Shown here: one piece after another, positions 55,859 to 64,000 of the stretch
Numbering within the stretch: the stretch's first letter is position 1
Layout of the letters: each line of letters begins with the position of its first letter
Origin: Chaetomium olivaceum
Lineage: Eukaryota; Ascomycota; Sordariomycetes; Sordariales; Chaetomiaceae
DNA: 64,000 bases
Assembly: GCA_039881045.1 (NCBI GenBank)
Contig: JAYWVB010000056.1
Span: 62,001-126,000 of the forward strand
Direction of reading: 5' to 3'
The notes under the pieces: model-generated
Databases searched by the model: none
What the model was told of the DNA's origin: nothing
What the model saw: the letters and a program-made list of their open reading frames with translations, nothing else
Position numbers and translations under genes: made by a program

Positions 55859-58114
55859 ATGGAGTTTCTTTCGGGATACGCAGCCGCCAAGGCCCCTTAC
55901 CTCACTTATGAAGTCGAGGGTTCGCCACATTCGCGCTCGAAGCCGGCTCGCTCCAATTCGACATCTGCACCGACGACAAAGAAGCGATCGCGCATTCCGG
56001 GCCACACCAGGACCAACAGTGCGAGCACGAGCAGCAGCGGCGGCGGCCGCACTGAGCACCAGGCACCACCGCCGCATACAAGTAACAACAGTAGCATAGG
56101 CACAGGCACGGGCACGGGCACGGGCAGCGCTGGGTGGCTGCAGCTGCATCAGCAGCAGCAGTCGTCGGCCGGTGCCGACGGCGACCCAGTGACGTCGACC
56201 GGCTTGGGAGACCGTGCGGACTCTATCGCCGAGCACCATCACCATCACCATCACCATCAACACCACCCCGCGGCGCGCCATAATTCGACCCGCGAACGAG
56301 ATCGAATGCATTCGTCGTTCAAATACTTCCAGGACAAGCAGCTGCCGGCGACGCCGCGACTCAACACCGCCGACGCATCCTCCAATCACTTCGGCGCCGG
56401 CAGCAACTCCGAACCGGCCTCCGCCCGCACCCCGGCTTCCGCCACCACCGCCACGGCCGGTCATACCTTTGGCAACCCGGGCGCAGTCATCGCCGCCGTC
56501 GCCTTTCCCGACCGCCGCGCGCAGCAGCAGCACGGCGCCATGCTTTCGACATACGCAGAGTCCGGCTCGGGCAGGATGCCCGGGAACGGCGGCGCTCGGG
56601 CCGAGAGCATATCCAGCGTCTCGGGCGTCACGACGACGAGCAATCGCACCATGTACTCGAGCGAGCACGTATCCGACTCGGCGTACCTGCACCGACCGTT
56701 CGTCGTCCGCAACGGGCGGACCTACCTCGCCGACCCGTCCCTACCATACCCCTTACCCGTCGATCTCGAAGAGCTGCACCGCCAGAGCCTCAAGACGATA
56801 CTCCTGATGCAATTGTTCGGCCGCCGATCTGCGCCCCGGCCTTTGCCCACAAACCGCCACCGCGGATACTGGAGATTGGCTGCGGGACCGGCTTTTGGAG
56901 CACCATGTGCTACAAGCACTACGAAGCGCGCGGGCAGCACAAAGACATATCATTTACGGGCGTCGACATCGTCGCGCTGCCGCCCAACGCATCCTCCAGC
57001 GATGCCGCGGCCGACACGCGACCGGACAAGTCAATGAACTGGCGCTTCGTGCAACACGACATCCGCAAGCTACCGCTCCCTTTCCCCAACAACAGCTTCG
57101 ACTTCCTCATGGTCAAGGACATGACGCTCGTCACGCCAACCAACATGCAACAGGCCTACATTGAAGAATACATCCGCATCCTCACCCCGGGCGGCACGAT
57201 CGAGGTCTGGGAAACCGACCACCTGGTGCGCATGCTCCGCCCGCACGTCCCGGACATCGCGACCACGTCGGGCCCAACCGAAGGCGACGGCGACGACTTT
57301 GACCTTACCGCGCCCTCCCCCACAACCACAATCGCCACCGCCTCCCCCTACAACAACAACAACAACAACAATACCCCCACCAACAACCACAACCACAACA
57401 ACAACAACAACAACAACCACACCCCCCACCCCCCACCCTCCAGCAGCGCCACCAGCACCAACGGCGACGCCCCCCCCCCCTCCTCCTCCCCCTCCGCAGA
57501 CACAATCGGCGGCGCCTACATAATCACCACCAACACGCCGCTCTCCACGCCCCTCAACAACTTCCTCGTCGAGTACAACGCCTGGGCGTCGCGCGCGCTC
57601 GAGTCGCGCGCCCTGTGCGCCGTGCCCTGCACCGTGGTCGGGCCCCTCCTGCTGCAGGAGGCCGAGGTGCTTGTGGGCTTGGGATCGCGCCGGCTGGCCG
57701 TGCCGCTAAGCGAGATCAGGTGGGAGCGCGAAGGCGTCGGCGGCGTGGTCACCAAGGACGGGAAGAGTTATATCGAGACCAAGGCGCGCAGTCGAGGCGC
57801 CGGTGGTGGGGTTTCGCCGGGGGGGAGTGTCAAGGATGGTGGTGCTGGTGTTGCTGGTGGTGGCTGGTGGTGGGGAGGGTGGTGGGACGACGAGGGGGCT
57901 GGAGCCGGCGGCTGCGGCGTTGAGAAGGACGGCGCTGATTACCGTGGTGCAGATGATCCAGGCCATGGAGCCGGTGCTGCGGGAGGCGAGTGGCAAGAGT
58001 CAGGATGAGTGGGATGCGTGGATGGGGAAGATGATGAATGATTTGGTGAGGGAGAATGGCACGAGCTGGGGGGAGTGTTTGGAGGTGGGGGCGTGGTGGG
58101 CGAGGAAGAGGTGA
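55859..58114 (+). CDS. SAM-dependent methyltransferase with disordered N-terminus
   Basis: The ATG is at 55859; the frame opens nine bases earlier only with a TTG. Residues 1-285 are low-complexity, including a His-rich tract (HHHHHHHHQHH) and Gly-Thr repeats. The class I methyltransferase core starts near YPLPVDLEELHRQSLKTILL. Motif I, ILEIGCGTGFWSTMC, is followed by the acidic position in SFTGVDIVAL, WRFVQHDIRKLPLPF and FDFLMVKDMTL. A poly-Asn insertion of about 60 residues separates the RILTPGGTIEVWETDHLVRM block from a C-terminal region. One G is missing near 56820 (FG to PPICAPAF) and one extra base lies in GGT-rich sequence near 57850-57890. With both corrected the protein is 751 residues, ending ECLEVGAWWARKR. 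Substrate is unknown; it resembles regulators of the UmtA type only loosely. Confidence 0.85.
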
Positions 58115-58346
58115 TTCTGGAGGTGTGGGTTCCCCGTGTACTTTTTTTGGTTGTATTGTGTAGGAGATGTTGGTAACGAGGCGGCGGGAGGTCTCTGGTG
58201 GCTGGTTCACTGGGCTCCTCTTGCCTAGGAGCGAGGGACGGGGTGATGAGTTCTGATGTATTACATGGATCTGTGAATGTTATACTGCCGCTTGTACTCG
58301 CTTGCTATCTATTTACAGTTCGATCATGGGTGCGTTTGATGTCCTG

Positions 58347-58945
58347 CTATGCTCCGTCGTATCTCTTTCGTAGTGTCCGGTAGCGTTTGAGGTAGTACCT
58401 GGGCATGGGGTAATCAGCGAGACTCGGAGCAAGGGATTAGAATTTGTTTGTGGGAATGGTGAAACGGATGAGGTGCGAATATATGTATGAGGGATGTGTA
58501 CTTTGAGATAGCGAGTGGGTTTATCAAACTTACAGCGCTTCAATCTCTATCATGCGGGTTCACACCGTTAGTTCAGTCCTAGTCTTTACTAAAAATGCCT
58601 CCGATATGTCCGCCGCTGCCCGGTACGTGAGGGGACCCTAAGCACAATGGCAACATTACCTTTCCTTACAAAGTCGGCTCTTGCGATGCCCTCCCGGATC
58701 TCCCCTTCGTCTGTGAGGTTCGCCTTGGCCATGAAGGCCCGGTGTAGCCGCGGGCGGAAGAAGTCGTAACCCTGGGGATAGTCACGGCCGAGGTGGAGGA
58801 GTTCTGCCGGTAACAACTAGTGTAAGTGGTAATGACCTATCCGGGGTAAACGCGCATGGTGACGAGAGCGCGGAGGGAGGAATGACTTGCGCTTGTAAAT
58901 GGCAATGACCTGCCGTCTCAGTTCGGGGTTTGGGGCCGGAGACAT
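58347..58945 (-). CDS. ETFRF1: LYR-motif protein, ETFRF1/LYRM5 type, 87 aa
   Basis: A small mitochondrial matrix LYR protein; in animals ETFRF1 binds electron-transfer flavoprotein and removes its FAD. Four exons, 58945-58891, 58803-58660, 58546-58534 and 58398-58347, give exactly 264 bases. The sequence reads MSPAPNPELRRQVIAIYKQL, then LHLGRDYPQGYDFFRPRL, and ends EIEALYYLKRYRTLRKRYDG. The GRDYP and FF blocks, the EALY segment and the size all match LYRM5. The tyrosine/lysine of the LYR signature is seen as IYKQLL. The first intron uses a GC donor (C|GCAAGT), and the third exon is only 13 bases. Both explain why no long open frame covers the gene. It converges with the methyltransferase (232 bases between stops). 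Confidence 0.9.
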
Positions 58946-59544
58946 GGTGCTGGATGGGTTATTGATGTTATATCTCGTTCATGGTCTGCAGCTGTGACGG
59001 TGTTGGATATCTTAGGTACTGGCCTAAAGCATAAATGGTGGCATTTGGTGTTTAGTCTTGGGGTTGCAACAGTTGCACGAGTGACGACATGCTCAATTGA
59101 GTCTTGGCGAACAACAACAGCGCGGACTCGTAGCTGGGGTTGGCCATTTTCGAGCATATATGATTTTACACCATGTACAAAATGAAGCATTTGCAAATTT
59201 CAGTTATCTGGTTCTCGCAATTAACATATATTTATTTCCCGTCTTTGCAGCCTGCAGGTGAGGTTCAACTAAATGTCCATGATGGTACAGTACCTAACGC
59301 CGGTTGACATGACCCGGAGGTAACGCCCCACCTTGTCCCTCGCTCTCCGCCCTGCCGAGGGCCCGAAGCCGATGGTGACCGACGAAGGATGGCCGGAGGA
59401 GACATTGCGTGCTTCCCCTGAAGCTTGGAGTTGCGCAGGTTGAAACAAACAATTGAACTTGTGTGTTACCGTTCCTGTCGTCCCATGTAACAACAACCTA
59501 ATCAGACCGATTGACCCCACCAACCCCCCCCAAATCAACCAGCC
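58946..59544. other. Divergent promoter region, ETFRF1 / hotdog thioesterase
   Basis: The 600 bases between two divergent genes hold both promoters. I see no clear TATA box and no further gene. Confidence 0.6.
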
Positions 59545-60644
59545 ATGGCCGCCCGCCCAACCACCACGAGGATCGCGGGGAGCGCATGCCGCCGCCGTGC
59601 ACCAGCACAACCCCTCTCCTTGCGCCGGCCCTTCTCCGCCGCCACCACCACCACAGCGCGTGCCAATACCAGCCAAACCACCCCTGAGAATGGGAAATCC
59701 CTCTCGCTCCCTCCGCCACGATGGACCAGCGAGCTGCCCGCGCGCATCGGCAAGTGCCTCGCCTTCGGCTGTAACGCCCAGCAAGTCTCGCAGGCGGCCG
59801 CCGTCCTGCGCGTCATCGCGAACGAGTGGAGGGATCTGCTGGCTAGCAGCGAGGGGTTCCTGACGGGCGGACGGCGCGGGCTGGAGGCGCGAGAGATCGC
59901 CTGGGGCGAGATGGACACCTTCGTGGGTATATCCCCATCCCACCCCTCCAACTCGACCATGTGTTTGGTGTGGGGTGGGAAGAACACGGAAATGGGAAGA
60001 CATGAACCGCTGACACGGACTGCCCCCCCCCTAGGCACACGTTAACAACGTCAACTACTACCGCTTCGCCGAGTCGGCGCGGGTGAACTGGATCACCAAC
60101 TTCGCCGTGCACGTCGACCCGGCCCATCGCAAGGAGTGGCGCGAGCTGATGGCGCCCGTCTCGACGGGGCTGATCATGCGCAGCCTGAAGGCCGATTTCA
60201 AGTTTGTACGTCACTTCACTTTGTCGACCCTCAGTATTAGACCAGGCCCAATCGATGGTTGGCTAACCAAGACGTCTAAACTAGCCGATGGTGTACCCCG
60301 ACAGGATCTCCGTCTACCACAAGCTGCGGGCCCGGCCCGAGGGGGAACCCGCACCGAGTTCCTTCTACCTCGACTGCGTGGTGCTGTCGCACCGCCACAG
60401 GCGCGTTGCTTGCCGGCTGGAGGAGGACATCGTCATCTACGACTACAAGAAGGCCGGCAAGACGAGCATGCCTGGGTTTATGCTGGAGAGGTTTCAGGAG
60501 ACGTGGGAGCTGCAGGAGCAGGCCATGCTGCAAGCGAGGTCGCGGATCTTTGGTTTGTACGCGGCTGTTGATCGGCTGGAGGGCGAGACTTGGAATAGAC
60601 CAGATGCTGTCGAGGATATGGGGGGTTCAAAGGGGAGTCAATGA
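59545..60644 (+). CDS. Hotdog-fold acyl-CoA thioesterase (4HBT family), probably mitochondrial
   Basis: Three exons, 59545-59922, 60035-60205 and 60285-60644, all joined in phase 0, give 302 residues with no frame break. The introns have CTGAC and CTAAC branch sites. The N-terminus (TTTRIAGSACRRRAPAQPLS) is Arg/Ser/Ala-rich and fits a matrix presequence. The catalytic hotdog motif AWGEMDTFAHVNNVNYYRFA spans the first splice junction; the Asp in it is the usual catalytic residue. Later parts (VYPDRISVYHKLRA, YLDCVVLSHRHRRVACRLEE) are the central strands. The reaction would be hydrolysis of an acyl-CoA; the acyl chain is unknown. It lies divergent from the ETFRF1 gene, another mitochondrial fatty-acid-oxidation-related factor. 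Confidence 0.92.
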
Positions 60645-63250
60645 GGTCCGACGTGGGTGGTTGTGTGTATAGACGACATGTACTCTTAGAATAGAGCGGG
60701 CCTGCCTTTACTCGAGCAATGGCGTTTGGATTTATATCGTGACTGATAACCGCCTTGGAGCTTGGTCGCAAGAGCCGAAAGGTTGGCACAGATGCACTCT
60801 ACTGCGAGCTTCTCCCGTGAGTGGCTGCGTCTCTGGCCCAGTGGTGGCGATGTCGACAGCCGGGAGTGGCTTGTCCAGCCGGAAAACCCCTTGATTCGCA
60901 CGGCTGGACGCCTTCATGGCTCGTGCTGGGGAGGGGGACTGATAAACCCCTCTTATGCTGGAATCGATATAGTCAAGGGTCCTTGATAGCCTCCAGGCGG
61001 CGGCAAAGCACGCGATCACCCACGTGGCTCAACAAGGAAAGGAGATTGCCCGAGGAGATATGATATCCTGAAGAAGCTGGTACCGCGACGTCCCGCCCTA
61101 AACCGTCCCATGATAACTTCAATTGGTAACGGTTGTCGGAGAACGAGCGGAGTGAGCTCGGCGTCTTCTTGGTGGACGAGAAACTCTGGACACAGAGACG
61201 CTCAAGCACTGTGGAGATCAAGCCGCCCTCGCAATGCTACCCTGGACTCCACAAGCCAAACGGCCAGATCCAATCACAGCGGGTAAAAAGAAGAGAAACT
61301 CAGACGGGTTGCATGCGAAAGCTTGGCTCCAAAACGATCGCCAAGCTCCGCCCCGTGTGTCTGGCTGCGGGATTTGCGGAGCAACAACCGCTGCGCAGTC
61401 TGATGTTTGTCACTGGGCGAACGTGAACCACGCGTGAGCACGCGAGTCGCCTGGGTCTGCGAAGCTGGCGTCACGGGCTTCCATCGTTTGCTTCTTCTCG
61501 TCCAAGGGCATGTCGCACTTGGACCGAGAAGGAAGGTGGTCATCCTGAATGCCGGGGTTGGTGGGCCAAGAGATCAGTCTGGCCAATCCGGGAAAGCGGG
61601 TGTGGTTCAAATGCCGAAAGAGATCGACGTCTGCGTCTGTGTCTGCGTCTGCGTGCTTGACTTTCGACATGAGGTCCTGCTCACTGAGGGGTTTGCGAAG
61701 GGTTGCCTGGGCATGTGGTGCGATACTCATATCGATTTGAATCAGAGCAGACACGCCCTGCTGCATACGCTGTACTGTGTAAGACGGGCCAAAAGACATC
61801 GTCTCGAGGTCGCCATGGGTGAGGATCAAACCCTGCCCCAAGCGTTGTGGGCTTGAATTTGAAGTTTCTGTTGAAGGGTCTTCAATGTGGAGCCGCTTCT
61901 GCCTTGTGGGCTTGCGTTCCGGGTCTACACAGTAAAAAGAATTCCGCTCTTGACCACGCCTGAAAATGTCATGTCGAAATCAGGAGATACCGGCGGCAGT
62001 GTGTGGCCTGCGCGGGGCGTCTGAAGGCTATTTGGATTATCGCCCGATATCAAGCAGTGATCGGCGTGGTGAAGTCGCTCCCCCGCATCCTGCCATATGG
62101 ATTCGGGGTTGGTTCGCTGTGGTCTCATTCGGCACTCCTTCCGATAACAAGCTGCTTGTCTTTTGTACTGTGCAGTGTAAGAGATTGATTTGATGGCTGC
62201 GTGAATCGAGAGAGAATTGAAGAGAGGCCTGTGGGGGTCGCACAGTTTTCTCGCCCGGGTTGGGGGTCGTTTTTTGGGTAATGGTTACCACCTCCTAACA
62301 ATTCGGACCCCCAGAAACCTTGCGATTGGTGCGTATCCAGCCGCCGGCGAGAGCGCCGATGGCCGTTAGAAATTTGAAGCGAACTTGAAATCCACCAAAT
62401 CCGTCGTTTTCACGATCCACAGCCAACTTCAAAATCAAGGTGGCCCCACCGTTTACCGGCAAAGTCCAGCCAAACATGGATTCCTTCGCGGGATCAACGG
62501 CCCAACAAGCCGGGGCGCTCCTTTGATACCTTACTCGAGGAGGTATCCGAGGTCTCGGGAAGCGCTGTGATGGACATCCGATTTCACTGCCCCGGTCGAT
62601 CAATGTTAGAGCCTCATCTGGACTGATCGGATTGGATTTGCTTGTCTTGACCTGACTCACTTCCATGTTGAAATGGGACGCTACAGTTTGTACTGCCATG
62701 TACCTTGCATCGCGCTGAACGGGGCTTGCCACAGGCCCACAGTGCTGGAGCGACTTTGTAGAGAGACTCATTTCGTTCCTTGGCCCACACTCCCACAGCA
62801 CCCGTCCCATGGAGCCATGGAGCCAAGGTGCGCTGGAATGGAACCGACACTGTGCTCGAATCCTCCCGTCAGCCGCCAATCCAAAAAAATCCGCTTTTCT
62901 CCTTTTAAACACAACCAACCGACCTGCATCGCCTCGATCCGGACCCCCCAGCATTTAGCACGGCATTTTCTGGGTCCGCCGCCACGACCACCGTGTCCAG
63001 GCGAAACCTCCCCGCTACCGAGTCTATACCTCGAATCCCACATGTGCGATCACAGGCCGGCCGTTATCGTGTACGACTTCTTGGCCGTCACTCGAGGAGG
63101 AAAGGAGACCTGGAGGACGTGATCGATTGGATTTTGCATTGCGAAAGTTAGCCTCTGTGCACTCTCCCTCCACCCCCACCACGCCGTCTCGACCTCAACC
63201 CCCCCCTTGTTGGCCTGGCTCAGAACTCGCTTCTGGGTCAGTGGATGCGC
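60645..63250. other. 2.6-kb intergenic stretch
   Basis: Two moderately long minus-strand frames (61799-61410 and 62954-62295) lack codon bias, introns or recognisable motifs, so I do not call them. The end of the stretch (CT-rich near 63165-63210) is the promoter and leader of the next gene. Confidence 0.5.
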
Positions 63251-64000
63251 ATGCCTCGCGCGTCAAATTCAGCAAAGCGACACCAGGCAGCGAGCAATCA
63301 GCGCGACACCCGCCACGAGAATGGCCTGGTAGGCCCCGGCAAGCGCGTCATCAAGCGAAAGAGCCAAACCCAGCTCGATGACGGCTCCAAGCTCGCCGTC
63401 GACAGCGCCTCGGTGCCGCCCCTCCCCCCTCTTCCCAGTACTCTGAACGGTTTCGCCGCACACCTCGACGACATGGCTCCTGAACACCGGGCGACCGAGT
63501 TGCTGCGCCGCGGCTCCCTTGGCACCTATTCCGAATCCTCGTCCACCGATTCGCTCCCCGCCGCTTCCACGCATGACGTCTCCGAAGCGACCCATCGGCG
63601 GATCGATGTCAACGATGCGAAGAATACCAATGTGCACCGCGACCCGGGCCCCCTGGATCTCGCCATCACCGTGCTGCGGTCCTGCCCCCTCGCCGACACC
63701 ATTGCCATCTTGATCATCCTCATGCAGGCGTCGCCCGCCGTCCTGGCCACCATCTACATGCTCTTTACTGTTCTCACCTTCGTCCCTCCGGTGACCACCA
63801 GCTCGGGTCTCAGCATCACCGAAATCTTTGACGGCAGCCAGGGCATCCCCTCTCTGTGGACATTGATCTGGATGGATGTTATCATGTTACTCATCTGGCT
63901 GTTCCTCTGGGCACCGGTTCAGCAGTTCATACTGGATCTTGCCCAGGTTGTCATCTCGTATACGTTAGGAGGCGGAGGCACATCCAGGCAGGGAACGACC
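63251..64000 (+). CDS. Multi-pass membrane protein of unknown function, partial
   Basis: The gene is cut by the right edge of the window. The frame runs without a stop from ATG 63251 to the end (250 codons). Residues 1-130 are hydrophilic and probably disordered (MPRASNSAKRHQAASNQRDT, then GPGKRVIKRKSQTQLDDGSK). After LDLAITVLRSCPLADTIAIL several hydrophobic segments follow: IAILIILMQASPAVLATIYM, LFTVLTFVPPV, and SLWTLIWMDVIMLLIWLFLW. These predict two or three membrane helices before the cut. The ATG at 63244 is out of frame. I do not recognise the family. There is no signal peptide at the start. Confidence 0.8.
   Translation, partial: MPRASNSAKRHQAASNQRDTRHENGLVGPGKRVIKRKSQTQLDDGSKLAVDSASVPPLPPLPSTLNGFAAHLDDMAPEHRATELLRRGSLGTYSESSSTDSLPAASTHDVSEATHRRIDVNDAKNTNVHRDPGPLDLAITVLRSCPLADTIAILIILMQASPAVLATIYMLFTVLTFVPPVTTSSGLSITEIFDGSQGIPSLWTLIWMDVIMLLIWLFLWAPVQQFILDLAQVVISYTLGGGGTSRQGTT

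Noticed and set aside
56236..56268. His-rich tract in the methyltransferase as a metal-binding domain
   Set aside because: It is encoded by a simple CATCAC repeat in a disordered region beside other simple repeats.
55559..56692. 377-codon minus-strand frame opposite the methyltransferase
   Set aside because: It is a Gly/Arg-rich shadow of low-complexity coding sequence with no recognisable domain.
61410..61799. 130-codon minus-strand frame with an ATG
   Set aside because: Codon use shows no third-position preference and nothing is recognisable. It could be real but I cannot support it.
62295..62954. 219-codon minus-strand frame
   Set aside because: There is no codon bias, no motif and no intron signals; it lies in the likely promoter of the membrane-protein gene.

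Overview
This window is nuclear DNA of a filamentous ascomycete. Genes are spaced at eukaryotic density and are split by short introns, mostly 37-81 bases, with GT..AG ends and CTAAC/CTGAC-type branch sites. Reading frames are GC-rich. The gene set (kinesin-14 of the KlpA type, cerato-platanin, Zn2Cys6 regulator, mitochondrial ClpP, NB-ARC/TPR protein) points to Pezizomycotina. Protein sequences recalled from memory suggest Sordariomycetes, perhaps Sordariales; that last step is inference.

Layout. 1-8.9 kb holds one small zinc-ribbon-like gene in otherwise empty DNA. 8.9-18.2 kb is dense: DNA primase large subunit (PRI2, -), a predicted mitochondrial protein of unknown role (-), ClpP (+), dihydroxy-acid dehydratase ILV3 (+) and a LOA1/Vps66-like acyltransferase (-). 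18.9-22.2 kb is a kinesin-14 gene. 23.6-28.9 kb has a membrane-anchored FAD monooxygenase, an APH-type kinase and a stand-alone thioesterase. 30.6-35.1 kb has an unknown protein, a cerato-platanin and an acyl-protein-thioesterase-like hydrolase. 35.1-39.3 kb shows no gene. 39.3-48.0 kb has a Zn2Cys6 regulator, an unknown low-complexity protein and the CCR4 deadenylase. 48.1-52.8 kb has a small unknown protein and a broken NB-ARC/TPR (fungal NLR-like) gene. 55.9-60.6 kb has a methyltransferase, a four-exon LYR-motif gene (ETFRF1 type) and a hotdog thioesterase. A membrane protein runs off the right edge at 63.25 kb.

Several products share the mitochondrion: ClpP, ILV3, the 11.6 kb protein, ETFRF1 and probably the hotdog thioesterase. 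ClpP and the 11.6 kb protein are divergently transcribed from a 292-base promoter. No complete biosynthetic cluster is visible.

The oddest property is that about nine otherwise well-conserved genes need one or more single-base shifts to read through, mostly at short C or G runs, while about a dozen neighbours are intact. Restoring the expected base makes each coding length divisible by three. This favours consensus-sequence errors over real pseudogenes, except perhaps for the NB-ARC/TPR gene. Where a gene is affected, the coordinates below span the whole gene and the break is described.
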